Below, in pieces: positions 56,054 to 64,000 of a stretch of 64,000 nt of DNA (position 1 is the stretch's first letter; every line of letters begins with the position of its first letter). The notes beneath the pieces are model-generated. The model ran no database searches. It was not told the DNA's origin and saw only the letters and a program-made list of their open reading frames with translations. The translations under genes were made by a program, and so were the position numbers. Source of the DNA: Antiquaquibacter oligotrophicus (GTDB taxonomy: Bacteria; Actinomycetota; Actinomycetes; Actinomycetales; Microbacteriaceae); assembly GCF_020535405.1 (NCBI RefSeq), contig NZ_CP085036.1:310001-374000 (forward strand), read 5' to 3'.

Positions 56054-56086
56054 TTAGCTCCCGCGTTCGAGGCCGGAAAAGACGTT

Positions 56087-56114
56087 GGGCCGGAGGCTCC
56101 CCCGCCTCCGGCCC
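56087..56114 (-). terminator. Probable terminator of the HelD-like gene
   Basis: A perfect 11-bp stem (GGGCCGGAGGC 56087-56097; complement 56104-56114) with a six-base loop, and a CTTTTCC stretch six bases beyond it on the minus strand. It lies in the 188-base gap before the NERD gene, which otherwise shows nothing. Confidence 0.7.
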
Positions 56115-56241
56115 TACTCGTTGCGGCCGAAGCCGCACCCGATCGAACCGGTCGTTCCCCCGAAAGACAACGATTCGTGTATTCAGTGTGCCAACCTGGG
56201 AGTTCTCCGCAAACCCCCCAATACGGGTGTAACCGGTGGGA

Positions 56242-58473
56242 TCAGGGCCGCGGCATCCCCACCGGGAGATCGGAATCAGCCACAACGTACAGTCGCTGAG
56301 TCGCGCGTGTCATGGCGACGTACAGCGCGGAGGCGCCTCGACTGTGCTCGTCGACGATGCTCTGCGGTTCCGCCACAATCACCGTGTCGAACTCCAAACC
56401 CTTTGACTCCTGGGGAGTCAACACCGCGATTGCCCGAGTGAGACCAACAGCTCCCACCCCGACCTCGGATCCGAATTCTCGGGAGAGCGCCGCGGTGAGT
56501 CTCCCACGGACCTCCCCGGTGGCGATAACGGCGACGGCACCGGATCCGCGAGTGCGGTCCTCGCGAATGGCAGAAACCACGGCGGCCTCGACCGGCTGAC
56601 CGAGAGTGACGAACACCGGCCATTCGCCCTCCCGCACCGCGCGCGATCGCGTGATGTCGAGCCCGTGCGCTCGCGCGACCTCTTCGGCCACCTCGCTCAC
56701 CTGGGCGGGCGTTCGGTAGTTGACCGTGAGCTCCTCCAGTCGCCACGAACGACCGAGGTGGGGGTCGAGGGCGCCAGACCAGCTCGTTGTTCCTGCCGCA
56801 GCGGAAGCCTGGGCAACATCCCCCACGATCGTGAAAGATTTCAGTGGGTTTCGACGCACGAGCACACGCCACTGCAGGGGAGACAGTTCCTGCGCCTCGT
56901 CGACAACGATGTGGCCGTAGGTCCACTCACGGTCGGCGGCGGCCTGCTCCGCCGTGGTGCCGCGGTAGACCTGCGCCTCGAATCCCTCGGCGAGGGATCG
57001 GGCATCCACGAGTCCCTCCACCCGCATGTTGCGAATCGCCTGCTCCGCGTTGGCGATGTCGCGTTTGCGTTGCTGCTTGCGTTCGGCCTTGCGAGCATCC
57101 GCCGCCAGGTCGACCTCACCGAGCAGTTCTGCCGCCTCATCGAGGAGTGCAATATCGGACACCGTGAAGTCGGCGTCCCGACCGCGAAACAGCAGCGCTC
57201 GACGCTGCTCCGACCACGTCGGGGTGAGCTCGGCGAGCCACGCCGGGCGCGCATACAGATCGCGGATGAACTTCTGAGGTGTGAGAGGCAACCACGCCGT
57301 GTTGAGCAGCACTCTCACGTCGTAGGACGTCCTCAGGTCCTCGCGCAACCACCCGAGGTCGGAGTCCTCGATCGTATTGCCGTGGGATCGCAGCTGATCG
57401 GCAAGGAGTCTGGTGAGGCTCGAGAGTGCTGCCTTGTTGAACGTCACCCTCGCGACGTTGTGCGGCTTGCGGGTCTCCCACGCGCGCTGCATCGCGCTGT
57501 GAATGACCGACGGCTGGATGGTGAGTCGCTCTCCGTTGACATCGATGACCTGGGCCTCACGCGGCACGATCTGGCGCGAGCGCACGGCGCGCTTCAGGAG
57601 GTCGACCATCTCGAGGCTGCCCTTGAGCTCAGCTACCTCCGGCGCATCCTCGTCTGTGGCCTCTTCACCGGGGAACAGCTGACCGAGACTCGCGAGCACC
57701 ACCCCCGTCTCGCCAAGCGACGGGAGAACCTGCTCGATGTACTGGAGGAACGACGGAGACGGGCCGACGATAAGGACGCCGTTGGACGACAGCCGCTCGC
57801 GATGCGAGTAGAGCAGGTAGGCGGCACGGTGAAGAGCGACAGCCGTTTTCCCCGTGCCGGGACCACCCTGCACAACGAGGGCACCCGCGAGTTCTGAGCG
57901 GATGATGGCATCCTGCTCGGCCTGGATCGTCGCCACGATATCGACCATCCGTCCGGTGCGCTGCGCCGTGACGGTAGCAAGAAGGGCAGCTTCACCCTGG
58001 AGCGAATCGGAGGCATCGTCGAGCAAGTCGCGGTCGAAGATTTCATCGTCGATACGGATCACGTCACGCCCAGCGCTCTGGAGGTGCCGACGTGCACGGG
58101 CCCCGAGCGGAGTGGCGGCGGTCGCCTGATAAAACGCCCTCGCCTGGGGAACCCTCCAGTCCAGCAGGAGTGGGCGCTGGTCATCGTCTCGGAGTCCGAT
58201 GCGACCGATGTAGTGGTGCTCGGCTCCGGCCGGGGCATCCGCGAGTGTCAGACGGCCGAATGCGAGACGCTCATCAACCTGCCGGAGCTGGGCAACACGA
58301 TCCTCGTAGATACGCGCGAAGGCGTCACGCTCAGAACGGTTTTGGTGTGTTCCACCCGCATTCTCGCGACGAACGGCGTCGAGCCGGACGCGGGCATCCT
58401 CGAGCAACTCATCGAGCCTCGAATAGAGGGAGTGGACGTAGTCCCGCTCCCTCTCCAGCTCGCTCGACGCCAT
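56242..58473 (-). CDS. HelD-like UvrD-family ATPase (RNA polymerase recycling factor type)
   Basis: A 743-residue superfamily 1 protein starting MASSELERERDYVHSLYSRLDEL, a coiled-coil arm, with GAGAGGTG upstream. Motif I is GGPGTGKTAVALHRAAYLLY, motif II VDEAQELSP, motif III GDVAQ, motif VI YVAMTRAT. Length and the coiled-coil start fit actinobacterial HelD, which pulls RNA polymerase off DNA and can expel rifampicin. HelD class II factors share this plan with other UvrD-like helicases, so the role is likely but not proven. Confidence 0.88.
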   Translation of the reverse strand: MASSELERERDYVHSLYSRLDELLEDARVRLDAVRRENAGGTHQNRSERDAFARIYEDRVAQLRQVDERLAFGRLTLADAPAGAEHHYIGRIGLRDDDQRPLLLDWRVPQARAFYQATAATPLGARARRHLQSAGRDVIRIDDEIFDRDLLDDASDSLQGEAALLATVTAQRTGRMVDIVATIQAEQDAIIRSELAGALVVQGGPGTGKTAVALHRAAYLLYSHRERLSSNGVLIVGPSPSFLQYIEQVLPSLGETGVVLASLGQLFPGEEATDEDAPEVAELKGSLEMVDLLKRAVRSRQIVPREAQVIDVNGERLTIQPSVIHSAMQRAWETRKPHNVARVTFNKAALSSLTRLLADQLRSHGNTIEDSDLGWLREDLRTSYDVRVLLNTAWLPLTPQKFIRDLYARPAWLAELTPTWSEQRRALLFRGRDADFTVSDIALLDEAAELLGEVDLAADARKAERKQQRKRDIANAEQAIRNMRVEGLVDARSLAEGFEAQVYRGTTAEQAAADREWTYGHIVVDEAQELSPLQWRVLVRRNPLKSFTIVGDVAQASAAAGTTSWSGALDPHLGRSWRLEELTVNYRTPAQVSEVAEEVARAHGLDITRSRAVREGEWPVFVTLGQPVEAAVVSAIREDRTRGSGAVAVIATGEVRGRLTAALSREFGSEVGVGAVGLTRAIAVLTPQESKGLEFDTVIVAEPQSIVDEHSRGASALYVAMTRATQRLYVVADSDLPVGMPRP

Positions 58474-58570
58474 GCGCCCACCTCTCGATTTCAGGCCTAC
58501 AAGTCTAGACGGAGCCGACAAGAACACTCTTGCGCGTGGCGGTGAGCGGTGGCAGTCTGGACGAAGAACA

Positions 58571-58621
58571 ACTCATCGCCCGGAAGAGTCGCAGGCAGTG
58601 CCGCACCACCGGGCGATGAGT
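58571..58621 (-). terminator. Probable terminator of the PrsW-like gene
   Basis: A perfect 13-bp inverted repeat (ACTCATCGCCCGG 58571-58583; complement 58609-58621) with a 25-base loop, followed on the minus strand by TTGTTCTTCG. It lies 29 bases after the PrsW-like stop codon. Confidence 0.65.
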
Positions 58622-58649
58622 CTGTTAACGGACTCTTTCCCGCCCGCGA

Positions 58650-59882
58650 TCACGCCGAGGCGAGGGCCCGACGGTCGTCAACGAGAGCGGGAAGCAGTCG
58701 CGCCTCGTCCACGGTGGCAGCACTCCGGCCCCGACCGGTGATGATCCGCTGACGAGCGAACGCGAGTCGTGTTGCGCCCTGCAAGTAACGCTTCATCTCT
58801 GCTCCCTTGCCGCGAGAACGCGCCCAGGCGATGGCTTGCCTGCGGCCTTGCGCAGTGGCGATCACGGCCACTTCGTCCGGGTGCAACCATCCCGCCTGCG
58901 AGTACTCGGTCAGACGATCAAAGGTGAGCTTTGACTCTTGATGCCGAAGGAAACGCACCAGGAACACCGCACCGACAAACAGAGGAACCTGCACGAGCAC
59001 GTAGTAGCCGTAGAAGTTCGAGACGAAGAACAGTGCACCGTTCCAGAATGCGTGAAGGAGAATTGCCGGGATCAGTCCGATGAGGAAGTAGCCGAGGGCG
59101 CCGAGCGCCGAGGCGCGCCGGGCGGCGAGACCGAGAGCGATACCAACAAACGACGTGAACATGATGTGCGCGAAGGGCGACATGATGCCCCGCACGAGGA
59201 AGATCTCGACGACACTCCCGTCGACACCCCCCGCCTCGATCAGTTGCGAGCCGAAGTAGAGAATGTTCTCGGTGAAGGCGAAACCGCCAGCCACCCACGC
59301 CGCATACACAATGCCGTCGACCGGGCCGTCGAAGTGCTTGCGCGCTGCCCAGAAGATCACGAGGACGCCGAGTCCCTTGCCGACCTCTTCGACGATGGGC
59401 GCTTGAACGGCGGCACCGAAGAACTCGTAGCCGGGGCCGGGGCCGCCCATGCTGTTGATGACGTTGTCGATTTCGGCACCGACGATGAGGGCCAAGAGCA
59501 CCGAGAGGCCTGCTCCCCACAGGAAAGCGAACACGACAGCAGCACGAGGCTCGGGCTCCCACTTGTCGATCCATCGAATCCCGAAGAAGACGATCGCGAG
59601 CGGAACGAGCGCGAGCACACCCCCGAGCGCGAACGCATTCACACCGAGTCCTGCGATGAGGAACACGGCAACAAAAAGGGCGATGATCGAGAGCAAGACG
59701 ATGCCGACTATGCCGAGAACGAGCCGCGCGGAGCTGCCGGGACTCGCGGGAGGTGGCGGCAAAGGGATCGACCCGGTCGACGCCGCGGCTACCTCGGCCG
59801 GTGCCGCGCCGGGCGCCGCGTGCGGCACGCCGGAGGACGCCGTGTAGTCCGTGATCGACGCCGTGGGGTTGGTGTGCGTCAT
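58650..59882 (-). CDS. PrsW-family intramembrane metalloprotease
   Basis: A 410-residue membrane protein with a Pro-rich cytoplasmic N-terminus (about 50 residues), nine or so helices and the three PrsW motifs: EEVGKG (about residue 165), FAFTENILYF and HIMFTSFVG with a later HAFW. The C-terminal 90 residues are a soluble, basic tail. PrsW cleaves the anti-sigma factor RsiW in Bacillus; here a target such as the RskA-like protein 9 kb away is possible but purely speculative. Confidence 0.9.
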   Translation of the reverse strand: MTHTNPTASITDYTASSGVPHAAPGAAPAEVAAASTGSIPLPPPPASPGSSARLVLGIVGIVLLSIIALFVAVFLIAGLGVNAFALGGVLALVPLAIVFFGIRWIDKWEPEPRAAVVFAFLWGAGLSVLLALIVGAEIDNVINSMGGPGPGYEFFGAAVQAPIVEEVGKGLGVLVIFWAARKHFDGPVDGIVYAAWVAGGFAFTENILYFGSQLIEAGGVDGSVVEIFLVRGIMSPFAHIMFTSFVGIALGLAARRASALGALGYFLIGLIPAILLHAFWNGALFFVSNFYGYYVLVQVPLFVGAVFLVRFLRHQESKLTFDRLTEYSQAGWLHPDEVAVIATAQGRRQAIAWARSRGKGAEMKRYLQGATRLAFARQRIITGRGRSAATVDEARLLPALVDDRRALASA

Positions 59883-59912
59883 GGACACGACACTATCGGC
59901 TCGAGGGAGCGC

Positions 59913-60482
59913 TCAACTCTGTTGCTCACGGAGGATCTGAAGCGCGCGATTGACTCGCTCACCGAGACCCGCAACTCGTTTCCTGGCCGTCCTCGACACC
60001 CGATCGACGAGCTCCTGGATCTCGGCGCGGTGTTGCTCGTGAACGGTGGCACGCGCGCTCGCGGCAGCGACGGATGCCCGCGCCGCTGCCAGAGCGAGCA
60101 CGTAGGTGACGACGGGCAACGGCAGAGCCGCAAGGGCCAGCGGCCACGTTCCCACCGTGAGGGCGAGAGGAATGAGCGCCAGTGCGGTCGGAGCGAGCCG
60201 CCAGGGAGTTGCTCGCCAGAGCTGCGCGGTCGCTCCTCGACCCGGAGGGATCGCTCTAGCCAGCTCGCGAGCATCCAGTTCCGCGATCTGCTCGCGCAGT
60301 GCCGCAAGGCGTTCGGCGTTCGCGCGGGTGCTCTCCATCTCGAGCAATTCGGCCTTGACGCTCGTGAAGGCCGATAGTTGCGGAAGTCGGCTCGCGGTGA
60401 TCACGATGTCGGCGAGTTGGAGGGCAAGGAGGCCCGTCCACACCGCAAGAAGCAGGACCGCGAGCAGAAGGTCTGTCGTCAC
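59913..60482 (-). CDS. Membrane protein of unknown function with coiled-coil regions
   Basis: A 189-residue protein: an N-terminal membrane helix (about 4-26), a coiled-coil segment (about 40-75, AELLEMESTRANAERLAALREQI-type heptads), two closely spaced hydrophobic stretches (about 95-135) and a C-terminal helical charged part. I do not recognise a family. It starts with GTG, 17 bases from the MFS transporter stop codon upstream and ends 30 bases before the PrsW-like gene, so the three probably share a transcript. Confidence 0.7.
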   Translation of the reverse strand: MTTDLLLAVLLLAVWTGLLALQLADIVITASRLPQLSAFTSVKAELLEMESTRANAERLAALREQIAELDARELARAIPPGRGATAQLWRATPWRLAPTALALIPLALTVGTWPLALAALPLPVVTYVLALAAARASVAAASARATVHEQHRAEIQELVDRVSRTARKRVAGLGERVNRALQILREQQS

Positions 60483-60499
60483 GCGACGACACTACTCCC

Positions 60500-61771
60500 C
60501 TAGGTGAGCACCTCTCGGCGGGCTCGCGTGATGCCGAGGCTCACGATCGCCGCAACCACGCAGAGGCCCGCCGCCCCGAACCACGCAATGGTGTACTCGC
60601 CCGTGCTGTCTCGCACGGCTCCAGCGACGATCGCGGCGATGGCGGCTCCAATCTGGTGGGAGGCGAAGACCCAACCAAAGACGACCGGCCCGTCCTTGCC
60701 AAAGATCTCCCGGCACAGGGCGACGGTAGGTGGGACTGTCGCGACCCAGTCGAGACCGTAGATGATCACAAAAACGATGATCGGGGGCTGGACCGTCGCC
60801 GAGAGCAGGAACGGGAGGATGAGAAGTCCGACTCCGCGGCCGGCGTAGTAGATGCCGAGGAGGATGCGCGGATTGATGCGGTCGGTGAGCCAGCCCGACG
60901 CTATCGTACCCACGATGTCGAAGATGCCGACGAGGGCGAGCAGGCCGGCGGCCGTTGTCTCGGGCATCCCGTGATCGTGTGCGCTGGGAATGAAATGTGT
61001 GCCGACGAGGCCGTTGGTGGTCGCGCCGCAAATGGCGAAGCCCGCGACGAGCGCCCAGAAGGTGCGAACACGGCTCGCGCGCCGCAGCGTTCCGAGCGCG
61101 ATACCCACCGCGCTGCCGGTGGGGCGCAGGGGCGGGACCCACCCCGAAGGCGCGCCGTAGGGAGTAACCCCGAGGTCGGCCGGGGTGTTGCGGAGGAAAA
61201 GGAGGACGAGAGGTACAACGAGGAGCGCACCACCGGCGACGAGCAACGATGCCTGCCGCCAACCCTGATCGGCGACGAGGATGGCGATGAAGGGGAGGAA
61301 GGCCAACTGGCCCGTCGCCGACCCGGCCGTGAGCACACCGACGACGAGCCCGCGGCGCTTGATGAACCACTGATCGGCAACCGTTGCGGCGAAGACGAGC
61401 GCCATGGAGCCAGTCCCGAGTCCGATCATCACGCCCCACGTGAGCACGAGCATCCACGGGGCCGTCGCGAAGATGCTCAATCCCGCACCGGCCGCGACAA
61501 GCAGTAAGGCGACGGCGGTGACCCGACGCAGACCGAATCGCGCCATGAGAGCCGCGGCAAAGGGTGCCATGAGGCCGTACAGCAAGAGATTGACGGTCAC
61601 CGCGAGCGAAAGCTCGGTACGTGTCCACCCGAATTCCTCTTCGAGTGGCAGCATGAGCACACTCGGCGCCGCTCGGAATCCGGCGGCCCCGACGAGGGCG
61701 AGGAAGGCGACCGCGGCGACGATCCAGCCCGGATGAAGTCGACGTGTTCGGAGCTCGGGGCCTGCGGTCAT
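60500..61771 (-). CDS. MFS transporter (oxalate/formate antiporter-like group)
   Basis: A 423-residue protein with twelve membrane helices. MFS motif A is seen between helices 2 and 3 (ALMARFGLRRVTA) and a weaker repeat between 8 and 9 (WLTDRINPR). The start LHPGWIVAAVAFLALVGAAGF resembles the monocarboxylate/oxalate-formate subfamily. The substrate is unknown. It is divergent from a GlxA-type regulator with only 84 bases between, so the regulator may control it. Confidence 0.88.
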   Translation of the reverse strand: MTAGPELRTRRLHPGWIVAAVAFLALVGAAGFRAAPSVLMLPLEEEFGWTRTELSLAVTVNLLLYGLMAPFAAALMARFGLRRVTAVALLLVAAGAGLSIFATAPWMLVLTWGVMIGLGTGSMALVFAATVADQWFIKRRGLVVGVLTAGSATGQLAFLPFIAILVADQGWRQASLLVAGGALLVVPLVLLFLRNTPADLGVTPYGAPSGWVPPLRPTGSAVGIALGTLRRASRVRTFWALVAGFAICGATTNGLVGTHFIPSAHDHGMPETTAAGLLALVGIFDIVGTIASGWLTDRINPRILLGIYYAGRGVGLLILPFLLSATVQPPIIVFVIIYGLDWVATVPPTVALCREIFGKDGPVVFGWVFASHQIGAAIAAIVAGAVRDSTGEYTIAWFGAAGLCVVAAIVSLGITRARREVLT

Positions 61772-61855
61772 GCATCGAGTATGCTCGCACTCAGGTTGGC
61801 AAGAATGGCAGTTGTCGCAATTATTTCGCCAAACCTCGTCAACAGGGAGACAGGG

Positions 61856-62812
61856 ATGCACGAGATCGTCGCCGTAGCGCTGGATGGCAGCATCCTGCTC
61901 GATCTCGGTGTGCCCCATCAGGTATTCGACTCGGCGCGGGGCGCTACTGGCGAAGCGCTCTACCGTGTGCGCATCGCGAGCATCGGCGGTCTCCCGGTGT
62001 CGACGAGTTCCGGTGTCGAAGTGTCGGTGGCGCACGGTCTGGAGATCGTGGGGGAAGCGGATACCGTCATCGTCCTCCCCGGCCGGGAGGCCAGAGTCGG
62101 GCCCCTGAACACCGACCTCCGCGACGCCCTCGTCGGCGCACGAGAACGTGGCGTCAGAATTATGGCGATTTGCACGGGAGCGTTCGCACTCGCCGAAGCG
62201 GGACTACTCGACGGGCGCCGCGCCACAACCTATTGGGTGCGCTCTGCCGAGTTCGCGTCGCGTTTTCCTTCGGTTCGATTGGAGCCGGACGTGCTCTTTG
62301 TCGACGACGGCATCCTCACCTCGGCAGGGGTGGCCGCTGGGCTTGATCTGTGCCTCCACGTCGTCCGCACCGACCACGGCGCGGCGGTAGCGAACGACGT
62401 CGCTCGACAGTTGGTCATGCCATCCGTGCGCCAGGGCGGACAAGCCCAATACATTCCTCGACATCGCCCCGCGGATGACGACGATCGTTTTTCCGAGCTT
62501 CTGACCTGGGCCCGCGCGCGAGTGGGAGACGACCTCACCGTCGCCGACCTCGCCACCCGTGCCTCGCTCAGCGAACGAACGCTCGCTCGACGGTTCCGAG
62601 AGCGCACCGGGGCCAGTCCCGGCGCATGGCTCGTTGCCGAGCGATTCGATCGGGCACGCGAGCTCCTCGAGTCCACCGACCTCTACGTCGATGAAGTGGC
62701 GCGGGCATCCGGGCTCGGGTCGGCGGCCAATCTTCGCGCGAGATTCGCGCAGCGTTTCGGGGTCTCTCCCACGGAGTATCGCCGCGCCTTCCGCGCCACG
62801 GTCAGCGCGTGA
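61856..62812 (+). CDS. GlxA-type AraC transcriptional regulator (DJ-1/PfpI plus AraC domains)
   Basis: A 318-residue protein: a DJ-1/PfpI-like amidotransferase domain (about 1-180) with the elbow cysteine in MAICTGAFALAEAG, and a C-terminal AraC/XylS DNA-binding domain (about 225-315) with LTVADLATRASLSERTLARRF and VDEVARASGLGSAANLRARF. The amidotransferase domain senses ligands rather than catalysing. CAGGGA precedes the ATG. It is divergent from the MFS gene and overlaps the convergent SDR gene by 11 bases. Confidence 0.93.
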   Translation: MHEIVAVALDGSILLDLGVPHQVFDSARGATGEALYRVRIASIGGLPVSTSSGVEVSVAHGLEIVGEADTVIVLPGREARVGPLNTDLRDALVGARERGVRIMAICTGAFALAEAGLLDGRRATTYWVRSAEFASRFPSVRLEPDVLFVDDGILTSAGVAAGLDLCLHVVRTDHGAAVANDVARQLVMPSVRQGGQAQYIPRHRPADDDDRFSELLTWARARVGDDLTVADLATRASLSERTLARRFRERTGASPGAWLVAERFDRARELLESTDLYVDEVARASGLGSAANLRARFAQRFGVSPTEYRRAFRATVSA

Positions 62813-63620
62813 GGAGCCCTGCGTCGAGGGTGAACTGGGCGCCCGTGGCGTAGCGAGCGCGATCGCTCACCAAGAACAGCACGAGGTCCGCGACATCCTG
62901 GGCCTCGATCCACGGCACCCCGGGCAGGAGGTTTCCCGCACTGCGCTCGGCGATCTCCTGCACTGTCGCTCCCTCCATCGCCGCAAGTCCATCGTTCATG
63001 GGGGTATCGACGCCGGTCGGATGGATGCTCACGACCCTGATCCCGAAAGGTGCGAGTTCGATCGCCCACGCCTTCGTGAGCCCCGTGAGTCCGTGCTTGG
63101 ACGCCACATAGTGCGAAAGTCGGTTGCCGCCACGAAGACCCATCACCGACGAGTTGTTGACGATGACCCCGCTGCCCTGCTTTTTGAGCACCGGGACGAC
63201 GGCGCGGGCGACGAGGAACGGCCCCTTCAGATTGATGTCGAGCATTGCATCCCACTCGCTCTCGGTCATCTCCTCGAGGGCCGCGTAGGCGACAATGCCG
63301 GCGTTGTTGACGAGAATGTCGATGCGCCCGAACTCGGTCAGTGCGGCATCCACCGCGGACTGTACTGCGGTCGCGTCACGCACGTCGGCGACCGCACGTA
63401 TCGCGCGGCGGCCGAGCGCCCTCACTTCGTCTACGAGGGAGTCGAGTTCCTCCGTCGAACCCTGAGCGTATGCGGGATACTCGATCTTCGCCGCGACATC
63501 GAGGGCGACGATGTCCGCCCCGGCGCGCGCGAGTTCGAGGGCGATTGCTCTGCCCTGACCGTGCGCCGCGCCCGTGATGAACGCGACACGGCCGTCGAGC
63601 TCAGCGGGTGCGCTCGTCAC
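62802..63620 (-). CDS. SDR-family oxidoreductase, mycofactocin-coupled type
   Basis: A 272-residue short-chain dehydrogenase with the NAD site FITGAAHGQGRAIALELA, the NNAG motif and the catalytic Ser/Tyr/Lys in NNSSVMGLRGG and YVASKHG. The insertion after DIVALDVAAK (EYPAYAQGSTEELDSLVDEV) is typical of mycofactocin-dependent SDRs, whose NAD does not exchange. No mft genes are in the window, so dependence on mycofactocin is inferred. GTG start, inside the end of the next gene (20-base overlap). Confidence 0.88.
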   Translation of the reverse strand: MTSAPAELDGRVAFITGAAHGQGRAIALELARAGADIVALDVAAKIEYPAYAQGSTEELDSLVDEVRALGRRAIRAVADVRDATAVQSAVDAALTEFGRIDILVNNAGIVAYAALEEMTESEWDAMLDINLKGPFLVARAVVPVLKKQGSGVIVNNSSVMGLRGGNRLSHYVASKHGLTGLTKAWAIELAPFGIRVVSIHPTGVDTPMNDGLAAMEGATVQEIAERSAGNLLPGVPWIEAQDVADLVLFLVSDRARYATGAQFTLDAGLLTR

Positions 63621-64000
63621 CGGGCTTGCGGTACTCATAGAGCACCTCGTCGAGCGGCACGCGGCCGACAGTGTTGAAGAGATTGGTCGCCACCATCTGG
63701 CCCGCGAAGGCGAGCAGAAGCACACGCAATTGCGGGTGGAATGCCGCCTCGAGCCGCGCGTAGAACTCGTCGGGGATACCGGCGGGGTCGCGCACGATGT
63801 ACCGGCCCCAGTCGATGAGGAGCTGTTCGGCCTCGGTGACCTGCGGGTTGTCCGGGTCCTCGCCGTTGTCGATGAGGATTCGACGGAAGAACACCGAACA
63901 CACGAGGCAGTCGTTTTCGTCGGAAATCGCGTACGAGAACAGCGAGACGGCGCGTTCGCCGATGAAGGGCACCAGTTCGTCACGGAGTGTGTACCACTCC
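63601..64000 (-). CDS. AhpD/carboxymuconolactone decarboxylase-like protein (5' end cut by the window edge)
   Basis: The frame is open to the last base of the window; at least 132 residues are seen, including EWYTLRDELVPFIGERAVSL at the cut end and a C-x-x-C pair (ENDCLVCSVFFRRIL) in the position of the redox pair of the AhpD-like fold. The rest is helical and ends KPGDERTR. It overlaps the SDR gene by 20 bases, so both work in one pathway, perhaps oxidation of an aromatic or alcohol substrate. The family assignment is tentative. Confidence 0.6.
   Translation of the reverse strand, partial: EWYTLRDELVPFIGERAVSLFSYAISDENDCLVCSVFFRRILIDNGEDPDNPQVTEAEQLLIDWGRYIVRDPAGIPDEFYARLEAAFHPQLRVLLLAFAGQMVATNLFNTVGRVPLDEVLYEYRKPGDERTR

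Overview
This is about 64 kb of high-GC actinobacterial chromosome. The gene content and order (pheS/pheT, infC-rpmI-rplT, his genes of the PriA type, a LysM protein divergent from lexA, hflX-dapF-miaA-miaB-recX-recA-clgR-cinA-pgsA-ftsK-rnj-dapA-thyX-dapB-M16 protease-pnp-rpsO) match the conserved actinobacterial core block known from Mycobacterium and especially Microbacteriaceae. Small RskA/SigK and class F sortase genes, DUF3046, DUF1844 and a MarP-like protease also fit that phylum. I infer family Microbacteriaceae; the genus cannot be fixed from the sequence alone. I see no insertion sequence, prophage, CRISPR array, rRNA or tRNA gene. Most genes lie on the minus strand, many with 1-8 base stop/start overlaps.

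Layout. 1-7 kb: the end of the phenylalanyl-tRNA synthetase operon, a gluABCD-like glutamate/polar amino-acid ABC importer, a SpoU rRNA methyltransferase and the infC-rpmI-rplT translation operon, where infC appears to start at a rare AUC codon. 7-11.4 kb: DUF1844 and SseB-like proteins and hisC-hisB-hisH-priA. 11.4-12.7 kb: the SOS control pair, a LysM cell-division inhibitor candidate and LexA. 12.7-24.5 kb: methionine synthesis (metF-metE, with a structured leader), HflX, dapF, tRNA modification (miaA, miaB), and recA-recX with a perfect SOS box. 24.5-31.9 kb: cinA, pgsA, ftsK, RNase J, dapA, thyX. 32-34.3 kb: a thiol-redox operon (thioredoxin, DUF4395, OsmC) and an epimerase. 34.3-41.8 kb: dapB, a phosphatase, an M16 protease, a TetR gene with a clear palindromic operator, an aldo/keto reductase and pnp.

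41.8-52.4 kb is an accessory segment sitting between pnp and rpsO, which are normally neighbours. It holds a DedA protein, a paired LLM oxidoreductase and flavin reductase, a PfkB-like kinase with SurE, a secreted lipase, an unrecognised exported protein and the most interesting locus here: one operon made of a DUF4397 surface protein, a class F sortase, a SigK-like sigma factor and its RskA-like anti-sigma factor. The DUF4397 protein has no LPXTG but ends in a PDGVNSGTAG-like stretch, a membrane helix and a basic tail, suggesting a non-canonical sorting signal under dedicated sigma control.

52.4-64 kb: rpsO, a MarP-like periplasmic serine protease (with both cysteines of the MarP disulfide), YhhN, VanZ, NERD and HelD-like proteins, a PrsW-like membrane protease, an MFS transporter divergent from a GlxA-type regulator, and an SDR of the mycofactocin-coupled type next to a truncated AhpD/carboxymuconolactone-decarboxylase-like gene at the window edge.
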